Source: RYN-133 sp963785425
GTDB lineage: Bacteria; Actinomycetota; Actinomycetes; Mycobacteriales; Jatrophihabitantaceae
Length of the DNA stretch: 64,000 nt
Assembly (NCBI GenBank): GCA_963785425.1
Contig: CAWAVG010000001.1
Coordinates: 186,001 to 250,000, forward strand
Direction of reading: 5' to 3'
Part shown: in pieces, positions 25,587-33,837 of the stretch
Layout of the letters: each line of letters begins with the position of its first letter
Position numbering within the stretch: position 1 is the stretch's first letter
Notes under the pieces: model-generated
Databases searched by the model: none
What the model was told of the DNA's origin: nothing
Seen by the model: the letters and a program-made list of their open reading frames with translations, nothing else
Position numbers and translations under genes: made by a program

Positions 25587-26351
25587 ATGCGTTATCCCGA
25601 TCTGGATCCTGGTAGCCGCGATCCGGAGTTCAGCGACATCGCAGCGTTGCGTGAGCACCGCAAACTCCGGCTGGCGCTTAGCTATCGCATCTTCGGAGCC
25701 ATGCGCTATGGCTCCCTCGGCGATGGCCACATCACCGCGCGCGACCCGGAACGCACGGATCATTTCTGGCTTGCGCGCTACGGCGTCCCGTTCGGACAGG
25801 TGACAGTCGACGATCTGGTCCTGGTCGCGCCCGACGGGTCCGTCGCCGAAGGTCACGGCTGGATCAATCCGGCCGCCTACTACATCCACGCTCCGATCCA
25901 CGAAGCGCGACCGGACGTCGTCAGCGCGGCGCACACCCACACGCCGTACGGGACTCCCTTCGCAGCGAAGGCACGGCTGCTCGAGCCGATTTCGCAGGAG
26001 TCATGCACCTTCTTCGAGGACCACGCGTTGTTCGACGACGAGGAGGTTGACATCGCGTCTACCGACGGCGGCAAGCGCATCGCCGCCGCGCTCGGCTCGA
26101 CGAAGGCTGTCATCCTGCGCAACCACGGAACCCTGACGGTTGGTACGACCGTCGACTCTGCCGTCGGCTTCTTCATGCAACTCGAGCGAGCCGCCGAGGT
26201 GCACGTGAAGGTCGCCGACGCCCAACCGATCAGCGCCGAGGCTGCGCGCGCTGCCTATCGGCTTGTCGGCTCGGAGCAGACCGGTCGGCAGCTGTTCGAG
26301 TGGCTGCTGCGCTCGACCGTGCCCGATCCCGAGGTCGTCCTGACGAAGTAG
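25587..26351 (+). CDS. Class II aldolase/adducin-family protein
   Basis: This 254-residue protein has GDGHITARDPE near residue 45, the zinc histidine pair in AAHTHTPYG near residue 115 and LRNHGTLTVG near residue 175, all in the usual order of fuculose-aldolase/adducin-like enzymes. It probably binds zinc and acts on a small hydroxy compound by aldol cleavage or decarboxylation. It follows the Lrp gene after 204 bases that contain nothing I recognise. ATG 25587 starts the conserved sequence; the frame is open upstream but unconserved in character. Substrate unknown. Confidence 0.85.
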   Translation: MRYPDLDPGSRDPEFSDIAALREHRKLRLALSYRIFGAMRYGSLGDGHITARDPERTDHFWLARYGVPFGQVTVDDLVLVAPDGSVAEGHGWINPAAYYIHAPIHEARPDVVSAAHTHTPYGTPFAAKARLLEPISQESCTFFEDHALFDDEEVDIASTDGGKRIAAALGSTKAVILRNHGTLTVGTTVDSAVGFFMQLERAAEVHVKVADAQPISAEAARAAYRLVGSEQTGRQLFEWLLRSTVPDPEVVLTK

Positions 26352-26572
26352 ACGCTCGGCGGCTACCTGGCGGACTTCATGCTCGTGGATGGCGTGTCCC
26401 GATCACGACGTCAGTGCTCAACCCACGATGCAGTTGGCATGCGCGCGCACCGAGGATGACGTCGTTGTCGGCTTCGCGTGCGCCTTTGACGGGAAGCGGG
26501 TCGAGCCCAACCGCATATGCCGCACAGCGCCTCTGCCGGGTCAGGGAGGTCGGCGGCGACAGGGGATCAGGT

Positions 26573-27595
26573 TCACGCATCGTCCTCGCCGCCGGTGAGG
26601 ACGCCCCGATGTGTGAGCCACAGCAACCACGCGAGCGATGGCACAACGAGCAATACGGCGAGGACGGTGATGACGCCGAGCGCGGCCATGGTCGCGTGCG
26701 GTGCGCTGCTGGTGTGCAGGTCGAGGTGAGTACCGAGAAGGTACGGGTATTGGGCGATACCCCATCCGGCCAGCACGGCCGCGACAGCCAGCGCACCGAG
26801 AGGTCGCACGGCCGCGGGAGGCACCGTCCGCAATGACGGCGCCGCGGTCGTTAGCAGCGCAGCAACGCCCGCAAGTGCGGACAGCCCGAGGAGAGGCCAG
26901 CCGGCGTGCAGCATCCGCATCCAAAGTCGATGCGCGTCGGCGTCGAGGACGAACAGTCCGATCAGGGCGGTGATCCCAGCGGCGGCAGCCGCCACGACAG
27001 CTCGGCGGCGCGACCAGCGTTCGAGGTCCGGTGCGCCCTCGCGATGTGCTTCGGCGATCAGGAATATCGCCGCGAGGTAGCCGCAGGTGAGCACGGCGAG
27101 GACGCCGCCGAGCACACCGGTCGGGTTCAACCAGCTCCTTACCGGGTCCCCATGTCCGGCGCTCGGGATCCGTCCGGAGGCGATGCCGCCTGCGACCGCC
27201 CCGAAGCAGAACGGGGTGAGTACGGACGAAGCGGCGAACGCGATGCCGTTGAGACGCTGTTCGGCCGTGCGCATCGAGACCTTGCGGAACGCGAATCCGG
27301 CCCCGCGGAGCACGATTCCGAGCGCAGCGATGCCGAGCGGGATGTAGAGGGTAGTCATGATCGCGAAGAACGCGGAGGGAAAACCCGTCCACAGAACGAC
27401 GATGCAGAAGATGAGCCATGTGTGATTGGCTTCCCAGACCGGCCCGATCGCATGGTCGATCAACGCCCGCGGTCGAGCCCCGCGGCGTGCGCCGCCGGCG
27501 GTGAGGTCCCACAGGCCCGTCCCGAAGTCGGCTCCGCCGAACACGCCGTAGAGCACGATGCCGGCGAGCAGCACTCCGGCGACGAGGGCGGTCAT
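26573..27595 (-). CDS. cydB: Cytochrome bd oxidase subunit II
   Basis: This 340-residue membrane protein has about eight helices. YGVFGGADFGTGLWDLTAGG near the N-terminus and HAIGPVWEANHTWLIF are diagnostic CydB motifs. It forms the quinol oxidase with CydA. ATG 27595 overlaps the CydA stop by four bases. The 220 bases between its stop and the convergent class II aldolase gene show no gene. No cydDC genes are visible in the window. Confidence 0.95.
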   Translation of the reverse strand: MTALVAGVLLAGIVLYGVFGGADFGTGLWDLTAGGARRGARPRALIDHAIGPVWEANHTWLIFCIVVLWTGFPSAFFAIMTTLYIPLGIAALGIVLRGAGFAFRKVSMRTAEQRLNGIAFAASSVLTPFCFGAVAGGIASGRIPSAGHGDPVRSWLNPTGVLGGVLAVLTCGYLAAIFLIAEAHREGAPDLERWSRRRAVVAAAAAGITALIGLFVLDADAHRLWMRMLHAGWPLLGLSALAGVAALLTTAAPSLRTVPPAAVRPLGALAVAAVLAGWGIAQYPYLLGTHLDLHTSSAPHATMAALGVITVLAVLLVVPSLAWLLWLTHRGVLTGGEDDA

Positions 27596-29001
27596 GACGT
27601 CAGCGCCGGATCGTCGTCAACAGCGTCGTCAGGGCCGTAGGGCGTGTCGACGCGCTCGCCGGCGGCCCAGCGACGGCGCAACGACCGCAGTGCGTAGACC
27701 GCGCCGATGGTCACGCCGACGTAGATCACGAGGGCGCCGGCGAACAGCGCCCAGAGATTGCCGGACGTCTGCACAGCGTTGCGGGTCAGCAATAGGCCGA
27801 CAACCGTCCACGGTTGACGGCCGACCTCGGTGGTGATCCAGCCGCACTCGAGCGACACGACTGCGACGACTCCGCTCAGCGCGGTGGCGCGCAGGAACCA
27901 TCGGTTGGGTTCGCGCGCCCGGTTCCGCCACCACCACAGTGCGAACCACAACGCGAGACCGGCCAGGGCGAAGCCCGTGGCGACCATGACGTCGAAGGAC
28001 AGGTGCACTACCGAGACCAGGTCGTCGGGAGGGCGTACTGCCTTCGGGATTGCGTCCAGCCCCTGCACTTTCGTGTTCGGACTGAACCCGGACAGGATCG
28101 ACGCACCGTCGGGGATCGGGATGCCGAAGTGGACCTTGCCGTCGATCAGGACACCGCCGAGTGTCTCCGGTGCGTGGGTCCGCGTCTGCGGCAGCGCCTC
28201 GATCGCGGCGAACTTCGCCGGCTCGGACTGGTACACGTACCGGGCGATGACGTCGCCCATGACGATCTGCAGCGGGATCGCGATCGCACCCACTGTGAGC
28301 GGGATCAGCAGACCCATCCGGTGGTACCGGTCGCGACGGCCCCGCAACATGCCGACGGCATAGACGCCTGCGACCGTGAAGCCCGCCACCACGTAGGCCG
28401 CAAGCAGCATGTGGATCGCCTCGTACCAAAAGGCGCTGTTGAAGAACACCCGCCAGACATCGACGTCGACGACCCTGCCGGCGCGCATCGTGATCCCGCT
28501 GGGAGTGTTCATCCAGCTGTTCGCCGCGACGACCGAGAATGTCCCACCGACCCCGGAGAGCACGACGGGCAGGCCGGACCAGAAGTGCACCCACGCCGGG
28601 AGTCTGTTCCAGCCGTAGATGTAGATGGCTACGAAGATGGCTTCGAGGAAGAAGAAGATCCCTTCGACGGCGAACGGTATCCCGTACGCAGCGCCGAAGC
28701 GGCCCATGAGGCCCGGCCAGAGTAGGCCCATCTCGAACGACAGCACGGTTCCGGACACGGCCCCAACGGCGAACAGCACAGCGGCGACCTTCGACCAGCG
28801 TTGCGCGAGCACGAGTGCATCAGCATCACCACGGCGCAGTGCGCGCCAGTTGGCAATCATGGTGATGAACGTGAACGCGACGCCGAAAGGCACCAGGATG
28901 ATGTGGAAGCCGAGCGTGAACGCCATCTGCTCGCGCGCCGGCACGAGCTGCGATGGATCGGCAGCCGTCACAAGACCGTGCGCGACGCCCTGAAGCCCCA
29001 T
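27592..29001 (-). CDS. cydA: Cytochrome bd oxidase subunit I
   Basis: This 469-residue protein has about nine helices. It contains the heme-ligand helix FTLGFHIILVPFGV, the conserved AVEGIFFFLEAIFVAIYIYG helix and the quinol/heme motif GWITTEVGRQPW. This terminal oxidase has high oxygen affinity and often protects against low oxygen, nitric oxide or oxidative stress. It is the first gene of a two-gene operon. A TTGC-N5-GCAA site lies 116 bases upstream of its start codon, suggesting control by the nearby MarR-type regulator. Confidence 0.95.
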   Translation of the reverse strand: MGLQGVAHGLVTAADPSQLVPAREQMAFTLGFHIILVPFGVAFTFITMIANWRALRRGDADALVLAQRWSKVAAVLFAVGAVSGTVLSFEMGLLWPGLMGRFGAAYGIPFAVEGIFFFLEAIFVAIYIYGWNRLPAWVHFWSGLPVVLSGVGGTFSVVAANSWMNTPSGITMRAGRVVDVDVWRVFFNSAFWYEAIHMLLAAYVVAGFTVAGVYAVGMLRGRRDRYHRMGLLIPLTVGAIAIPLQIVMGDVIARYVYQSEPAKFAAIEALPQTRTHAPETLGGVLIDGKVHFGIPIPDGASILSGFSPNTKVQGLDAIPKAVRPPDDLVSVVHLSFDVMVATGFALAGLALWFALWWWRNRAREPNRWFLRATALSGVVAVVSLECGWITTEVGRQPWTVVGLLLTRNAVQTSGNLWALFAGALVIYVGVTIGAVYALRSLRRRWAAGERVDTPYGPDDAVDDDPALTS

Positions 29002-29116
29002 CCGACCAGCACCCCTCCAGTCGCCACCAGGCTAGCGATCGAGCCGGCAACGGCTGATCGAGCAGGTCCTTGCCGGCATCATGTGCCGATTCGCGGTGCA
29101 TACCCGGACATCATTC

Positions 29117-29135
29117 TTGCACTCAGCAATTATTG
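29117..29135. promoter_or_regulatory. TTGC-N5-GCAA operator 1, upstream of cydAB
   Basis: TTGC (29117-29120), five bases, GCAA (29126-29129), then TTATTG. The block GCAATTATTGT is identical to one at site 2 between the ClC and MarR genes. The site lies in the 307-base gap between cydA and the ClC gene, which holds no other feature I recognise. Confidence 0.6.
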
Positions 29136-29308
29136 TGGGTCCCCTGGGTTGATCACGGGTGACGGCATTGGCGCTTGGGCGGGTGAGGGTAGCGAACCCG
29201 ATCGCAGCCTTCCCCTCCGGGTGCCCGCGAAGATCTATGACTGGGGCCTCGGTCGGCGGTTCCGCGGGAGGCGCACCGGACGAGCACGCAGTTGAACGCA
29301 CCTCCGCG

Positions 29309-31225
29309 TCACGATTGACTGCCGGACCGCTCAACCACGATACGTCCACCAGCATCGTGAGGATCGATCGCAGCACCGGTCGCCTGGTCGGCACGCGGGG
29401 CCGTGATTCCGCGCCGAAGAGCACTGAGGACCTGCTGGTGGGTGAGCCATCCCAACACAGCGTTGCCGCCGGGGTTGACGACGGGGATCGCGAGCGTCGT
29501 CGCCTTCTCCAGAGAGTCGAGGGTTTCATCGAGCGACTGGTCGGACCGCACCACGCTCGCGCGCTGCAGTGCCTGTCCCACGGTGCTCGCGTCGTGTTCG
29601 CCGTCGGCCAGGGTGTCCGCTGCGTCCCGAGCCGTGATGACGCCGACGTACGCCCCGCCGGCGTCGACAACGGCGAGCTGCCCGTAAGGCTGGTTGGCAA
29701 GCACCTCGGCGGCCTCGAGCAACGTCACCTTCTCGCCGATCGTCTCACCGAGCGGCTCCATGACATCGGCGGCCTTGATCGATGCGAGGGCGGCCGAGCT
29801 CGGATGTTCGTCGAGGTCGATTCCGCGTCGGCGCAACTTCAACGTGTAGATCGTGTCGCGCGACATCAGATGGCTGACGCCGGTGGCCAGGACGATCGCG
29901 GCCATCAGCGGCAGGATGATGCTGTACTCGCCGGTGAGTTCGAAGAGGATGATGACCGCGGTGATCGGCGCGCGGGCCGATCCCGCGAATACCGCGCCCA
30001 TGCCGATCAGGCCGTACGCGCCGACCGGACCGGCGAGGCCGGGCATGACGTGATGAAGCACGCCGCCGTAAGCCGCGCCGAACATCGCACCGATGAACAG
30101 ACTGGGCGCGAAGACGCCGCCCGACCCGCCGATACCGATAGTGAGGCTCGTCGCGACCATCTTGCCGACGAGCAGGGCGGCCAGGAACGGGATTGCATAG
30201 TGTCCGGCTGCACCGCGGCTCAGCACCGGGTAACCCACCCCGTACATCTCAGGCAGAACGAGTAGCAGCAGCCCGAGTGCGATGCCGCCCGCGGCGGGTC
30301 GCAGCCATTCCGGCCAATGCCATACCCGGTCGCACAGGTCCTCGATGAAGTACAGGACCCGGGTGAAGGCGACGCCGACGACACCCGCCAGCAGTCCGAG
30401 CCCGGCGAAGAGCAGATAGTCGATCGAGTGCGGAACGGTGAATGACGGCAGGTGCAAGAACGACGTATCGCCGAAGGCGGCCCGGCCGATCACGCTCGCC
30501 GTCACCGACGACAGCACGACCATCCCGAAGGCCTGGGCAGCGAAGTCACGCAGGATGAGTTCCATCGCGAAGAACACTCCGGCAAGCGGCGCGTTGAAGG
30601 TGGCAGCGATCCCGCCGGCAGCGCCGCAGGCAACGAGCAGTCGCATCCGGGGCTCGGCGACCTTGAGGATCCTGCCGAGTGTCGAGCCCAGCGCCGAGCC
30701 GATCTGCACGATCGGGCCCTCGCGCCCGACCGAACCCCCGCCGCCGATGCACAGCGCTGATGCGAGCGCTTTCACACCGGCGACCTGAGGCGCGATTCGC
30801 CCACCGCGCCGGGCGACGGCGTACATGACTTCGGGAACACCGTGGCCGCGCGCTTCACGGGCGAAGAAGTGCACCAGCGGGCCGTACAGCAGACCCGCCA
30901 CAACGGGGGCGAGCAGCACGAACCAGCGGCCAAGGCCCGGCACATGCGGGTTCGCGGCATGGCCCACTGCCGAGTAGTCACTGTGGCCGGAGAGTGCGAG
31001 AGTGAAAGCCTTGATCAGCCAGCGGAACACGATCGCCCCGCCGCCCGCACCGGCTCCTACGAGAAGGGCGAGGACCAGCAGGCCGGGATTCGACACGCGC
31101 GCCGCGCGGACGACGCGCTGGAATCCGCTGCGGACCGGCACACTCTGCAACAGCAGAGAGTGCCGAGCAGGCGACGTCGGATCCGCAGGCGGAACTCCCG
31201 ACGCGGGCATGGATGTACGTTGCAT
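29309..31225 (-). CDS. ClC-family chloride channel/antiporter with CBS domains
   Basis: This is a 638-residue protein with a ClC core of about 430 residues. It shows the selectivity motifs GHGVPEVMYA (GSGIPE variant), GREGPIVQIG with the gating glutamate, and GGVFAPSLFIG. Two CBS repeats (about residues 480-605) follow. It moves chloride, fluoride or another anion, possibly coupled to protons. The annotated ATG (31225) lies inside operator site 2 and has no Shine-Dalgarno; ATG 31210 is an alternative start. It is divergent from the MarR-type gene. Confidence 0.92.
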   Translation of the reverse strand: MQRTSMPASGVPPADPTSPARHSLLLQSVPVRSGFQRVVRAARVSNPGLLVLALLVGAGAGGGAIVFRWLIKAFTLALSGHSDYSAVGHAANPHVPGLGRWFVLLAPVVAGLLYGPLVHFFAREARGHGVPEVMYAVARRGGRIAPQVAGVKALASALCIGGGGSVGREGPIVQIGSALGSTLGRILKVAEPRMRLLVACGAAGGIAATFNAPLAGVFFAMELILRDFAAQAFGMVVLSSVTASVIGRAAFGDTSFLHLPSFTVPHSIDYLLFAGLGLLAGVVGVAFTRVLYFIEDLCDRVWHWPEWLRPAAGGIALGLLLLVLPEMYGVGYPVLSRGAAGHYAIPFLAALLVGKMVATSLTIGIGGSGGVFAPSLFIGAMFGAAYGGVLHHVMPGLAGPVGAYGLIGMGAVFAGSARAPITAVIILFELTGEYSIILPLMAAIVLATGVSHLMSRDTIYTLKLRRRGIDLDEHPSSAALASIKAADVMEPLGETIGEKVTLLEAAEVLANQPYGQLAVVDAGGAYVGVITARDAADTLADGEHDASTVGQALQRASVVRSDQSLDETLDSLEKATTLAIPVVNPGGNAVLGWLTHQQVLSALRRGITAPRADQATGAAIDPHDAGGRIVVERSGSQS

Positions 31226-31238
31226 TGCGCAATTATTG
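31220..31238. promoter_or_regulatory. TTGC-N5-GCAA operator 2, between the ClC and marR-type genes
   Basis: TTGC (31220-31223), ATTGC, GCAA (31229-31232), then TTATTG. It includes the perfect 10-base palindrome ATTGCGCAAT and overlaps the first possible start codon of the ClC gene. It lies about 45 bases before the marR-type start. The position suits repression of both genes, including autoregulation. Confidence 0.65.
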
Positions 31239-31278
31239 TACTATAGCGATGAGGAGTCTGATACATGAGCGTTGACAC

Positions 31279-31791
31279 ATGAGCGACAACTCCGGCGTCC
31301 GGCAGCGCAAGCGGCACAGTGAGCGCAGCGGCCAGATCGACGAACTCGTCAGCGCGGTGCTCACCGCGTCGAGGGTGTTGGTCGCCGTGTCTGCCTCATC
31401 GCTCGCCGAGATCGAGGAGACGGTCACCCTCACTCAGTTCCGCACCCTCGTCGTGCTCCACACTCGAGGCAAGACCAATCTCAACGGACTGGCCGACGCA
31501 CTTGATGTGAACGCGTCCACGGCGATGCGCATGATCGACAAACTCCTCGCCGCAGGTCTCGTCACTCGCGAGGAGAACCCCGCCAACCGCCGCGAGGTGG
31601 TGCTCGACCTCACCCGGAATGGCGCGGAGCTCGTTGCGCGCGTGACCGAACGCCGACGCGCGGAGATCGCGCGGATCGTTCGCAGGATGCCGACGTCGCT
31701 GCGCGATGACCTCGTCAAAGCCTTGTCAACGTTCGCAGACGCTGCGGGCGAGCCGCACGCGGGTGCCGCCGCGGGCGTTTTCGGCTGGTAG
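31279..31791 (+). CDS. MarR-family regulator
   Basis: This 170-residue protein has a winged HTH with VTLTQFRTLVVLHTRGKTNL, LADALDVNASTAMRMIDKLL (recognition helix), then AAGLVTREENPANRREVVL, the MarR wing signature. It is divergent from the ClC gene with an operator-like site between them. The same TTGC-N5-GCAA motif stands before cydAB and in the next intergenic region, so it is the best candidate for the regulator of all these units. The ligand is unknown; redox or nitrosative stress or an aromatic acid are possibilities only. Confidence 0.92.
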   Translation: MSDNSGVRQRKRHSERSGQIDELVSAVLTASRVLVAVSASSLAEIEETVTLTQFRTLVVLHTRGKTNLNGLADALDVNASTAMRMIDKLLAAGLVTREENPANRREVVLDLTRNGAELVARVTERRRAEIARIVRRMPTSLRDDLVKALSTFADAAGEPHAGAAAGVFGW

Positions 31792-31807
31792 TAGCGGGCG
31801 AGAGCCC

Positions 31808-31990
31808 TCAGTCGTCGGCAATCCGCACGACAACCGTCCGGATCTGCGGGTCAGCGCCGTAGCCCATGTCGGGCTCGACGACGATCGACCCCGGCGCTCG
31901 GGCATCGGCGACGTCATTGTCGGTCAAGGCGAGTATCACCTGGAAGGGATCACCCGGGTGCCCCGATCCGCGCACCTCGATTGAAGCCAT
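31808..31990 (-). CDS. Small acidic protein, unknown
   Basis: This 60-residue product starts MASIEVRGSGHPGDPFQVIL and ends VRIADD. AAAGGGG lies five to six bases before the ATG, a good ribosome site. Most residues are hydrophilic or beta-prone, with no known motif. It is convergent with the marR-type gene (16-base gap). Its upstream region carries the third operator group, so it may belong to the same regulon. Confidence 0.6.
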   Translation of the reverse strand: MASIEVRGSGHPGDPFQVILALTDNDVADARAPGSIVVEPDMGYGADPQIRTVVVRIADD

Positions 31991-32022
31991 GCGCACCCCT
32001 TTCACGCGCCGTCGGCCGATTG

Positions 32023-32051
32023 TAGCTGCATGCAACTCTTGCATATAGCAA
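32023..32051. promoter_or_regulatory. TTGC-N5-GCAA operator 3, perfect site plus near-match
   Basis: A perfect site TTGC-ATATA-GCAA occupies 32039-32051. A one-mismatch copy TAGC-TGCAT-GCAA lies at 32023-32035, so the two are spaced 16 bases centre to centre. They sit just upstream of the small minus-strand gene and in the divergent region before the gene at 32223. Confidence 0.55.
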
Positions 32052-32122
32052 CTTATTTCACAACCGCTGGGTCGCGAGGTGTCGCGCTGTGGCTACGCGA
32101 GGATCACCGTCTCTCGCAATGT

Positions 32123-32135
32123 TTGCTACATGCAA
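32123..32135. promoter_or_regulatory. TTGC-N5-GCAA operator 4
   Basis: TTGC-TACAT-GCAA is a fourth perfect match to the motif seen before cydA and between the ClC and MarR genes. It lies 88 bases upstream of the ATG at 32223. Confidence 0.55.
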
Positions 32136-32222
32136 TTGTCGGGTAGGGCAATACCGACGGTGCAGGGCGTACCCAACCAGCGGCGGACCCAGTCGCGGTC
32201 GCAGCCGGAAGGAGATGACGCT

Positions 32223-32465
32223 ATGGCTCGCACGGGTTTTGCATCGCAACAGACGAAGCAGCCGCGGCGCCGCGACGCCGCGTCGACTCTGTGGGAACCG
32301 GCCGACGGGGACGACGGTCACGACCTCGGCGCGCACGGCCCCTTCGACGACAAGGCCGTCAACAGAGGTCCGCAATTGTGGGCCTCACACCATCACTCGG
32401 TTATCAGCCTCGCAGCGGTAGGTATCGCCTCGACGATCGGCGCGCTGTACCGACGGCGCCGCTGA
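32223..32465 (+). CDS. Small protein resembling the C-terminal tail of SDR proteins
   Basis: This 80-residue protein is basic at the N-terminus. A middle segment reads STLWEPADGDD, GAHGPFDDKA and QLWASHHH, followed by a hydrophobic stretch SVISLAAVGIASTIGALY and the tail RRRR. From memory, the WEP, GAHGxFDD and QLWxxxH pattern is found at the end of long actinobacterial short-chain dehydrogenases, after the catalytic domain. Here it stands alone with its own ribosome site (AAGGAGA, 8-bp spacing). It is either a detached tail or a small membrane-associated protein. It sits downstream of operator 4. Confidence 0.6.
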   Translation: MARTGFASQQTKQPRRRDAASTLWEPADGDDGHDLGAHGPFDDKAVNRGPQLWASHHHSVISLAAVGIASTIGALYRRRR

Positions 32466-32518
32466 GTCGCCGTCGGAACGACTGCGACTGCACCCATTGC
32501 GTTATTCAAAGGAACCTG

Positions 32519-33112
32519 ATGCAACTCATTCCCAAGCCACACATTCTCGATCCAGATCGGATCCTCGACAACGATCGCGGCGGGTTCACCGCCGATCACA
32601 AGGCCCGTGCTGACCTACTCGACGCCGCTCTACACGAGACGTGTGCGTACGCCGATCACTTGTGGAACGATCTGAACGCGATGCGGAAATACCTGCTGGA
32701 CAGCCTTCCGACCGACCCGCGCGCACCTGGACCCCATCGCGTTTCGGCCACCCCGTCAGGCCCCGATGACGACCAGGGTTGGCAGAACTGGATCGCAGCA
32801 TTCGCCGAGGTCACGTCGGTACTGTGCGGTCCTCACGGCGATTCGGGGTTCGGCCTCGGCAGGGCCCGGCAGGAGGCTCAGCGACGGCGCGACGCACCGA
32901 TAGTGAGAATCGCCGCCGAATACGACGAGCAGGCACTCGCTCGGCCTGACAAGCCAGGCGAAAACGAGCCGTCCCGACTTCCCGACACACCTCGACCCGG
33001 TTCGGATGCGGTCGCACCTCGGCCACCCAAGCGGCGAGCCCGCGGGCTGGTAGCAGCGATCGTCACCCTGCTCGCAATTCGCGGTCTTCGCCCCCGGCAA
33101 CGGACCAACTGA
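32519..33112 (+). CDS. Hypothetical protein with hydrophobic C-terminal segment
   Basis: I do not recognise this 197-residue protein. It starts MQLIPKPHILDPDRILDNDR after AAAGGA. The middle is hydrophilic and includes DLLDAALHETCAYADHLWND, probably helical, then a charged proline-rich region. The C-terminus RRARGLVAAIVTLLAIRG followed by a basic end may anchor it to the membrane. It follows the SDR-tail-like gene by 53 bases and is probably cotranscribed. Confidence 0.65.
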   Translation: MQLIPKPHILDPDRILDNDRGGFTADHKARADLLDAALHETCAYADHLWNDLNAMRKYLLDSLPTDPRAPGPHRVSATPSGPDDDQGWQNWIAAFAEVTSVLCGPHGDSGFGLGRARQEAQRRRDAPIVRIAAEYDEQALARPDKPGENEPSRLPDTPRPGSDAVAPRPPKRRARGLVAAIVTLLAIRGLRPRQRTN

Positions 33113-33163
33113 CTACGGGCAATCCATCCTCGGCCAGGTCCGGCCGATCCACGACGAGAGGCG

Positions 33164-33363
33164 ATGACGGTGTCCGAACTCGACCTGCAGGCAATCCGTG
33201 ACATCGATGGTTATGCGGCGATCGGTTATTACGGCGTGCTCGGTGACGGTCGCGGCGCAGCGCTGGTAGCGCTGGACGGCTCGACCGACTGGTGGGCGCG
33301 CCGCACCTTGATTCGCCGCCGCCGTTGCATCACTGCTCGACCCAGACGCTGGCGGACACATGA
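33164..33363 (+). pseudogene. N-terminal remnant of a GH15 glucoamylase/trehalase-like gene
   Basis: From ATG 33164 the frame reads IGYYGVLGDGRGAALVALDG then STDWW, the N-terminal signature of GH15 family proteins (GDGRTAALV, DGSIDW). Just after DWW the family continuation APHLDSPPPLH appears in another frame, so one base has been lost near 33296. That second frame stops at TGA 33361. The remaining 500 or so residues of a GH15 enzyme are absent, because the next gene starts at 33382. This is a frameshifted and 3'-deleted fragment. Confidence 0.7.
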
Positions 33364-33381
33364 GGAGACGAGGATGAGCGC

Positions 33382-33837
33382 ATGAAGTTTCTCGACGCGG
33401 CCCTGCGTGACGTGCGCACGGGTCGGTTCGAACGAACCCTCTCCGCGCTGACTGCTGCCGGCGCAGCGGTGACGGCGGGCGAGATCTACCTCTCCCATGA
33501 CGGCGCGAGTTTCGGCAACAAGATGATGTGGTGGCCGGTCGTCGTGGTGCCCACCGCGATCCCGGCCGGCGCCGCCGGGTTCTTCTCGCGCCGCGCCGCG
33601 CGCACGGTGCTACCCCTCGCCAGCGCGGCGATCGTGGCCAACGGCGTACAGGGCACCTATCTGCATTGGCGCGGGATCAAACAGCGTCCCGGTGGGTTCA
33701 CCAGATACAACTTCGAATCCGGTCCGCCCGCGTTCGCCCCGCTCCTGGCGTCTCTGGTTGGCGGCATGGGGTTGCTCGCGGCCGTTCTGCGCCGTGAGGA
33801 GCTGCCCGGCGTTCCCGGTGACGGCGGCACGCGCTGA
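33382..33837 (+). CDS. Membrane protein of the GMC oxidoreductase operon
   Basis: This 151-residue protein has about four hydrophobic segments (LTAAGAAVTAGEIYLS; MMWWPVVVVPTAIPAGAAGF; VLPLASAAIVANGVQGTYLH; FAPLLASLVGGMGLLAAVL). I do not recognise a named family, but its position before a gluconate-dehydrogenase subunit 3-like gene and a GMC oxidase suggests a membrane partner or anchor. Its TGA shares a base with the ATG of the next gene. ATG 33382 overlaps the end of the GH15 remnant frame. Confidence 0.75.
   Translation: MKFLDAALRDVRTGRFERTLSALTAAGAAVTAGEIYLSHDGASFGNKMMWWPVVVVPTAIPAGAAGFFSRRAARTVLPLASAAIVANGVQGTYLHWRGIKQRPGGFTRYNFESGPPAFAPLLASLVGGMGLLAAVLRREELPGVPGDGGTR

Noticed and set aside
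31797..31808. GGGC-GAGA-GCCC hairpin between the convergent marR-type and small genes
   Set aside because: A stem of four base pairs is too short to claim as a terminator.
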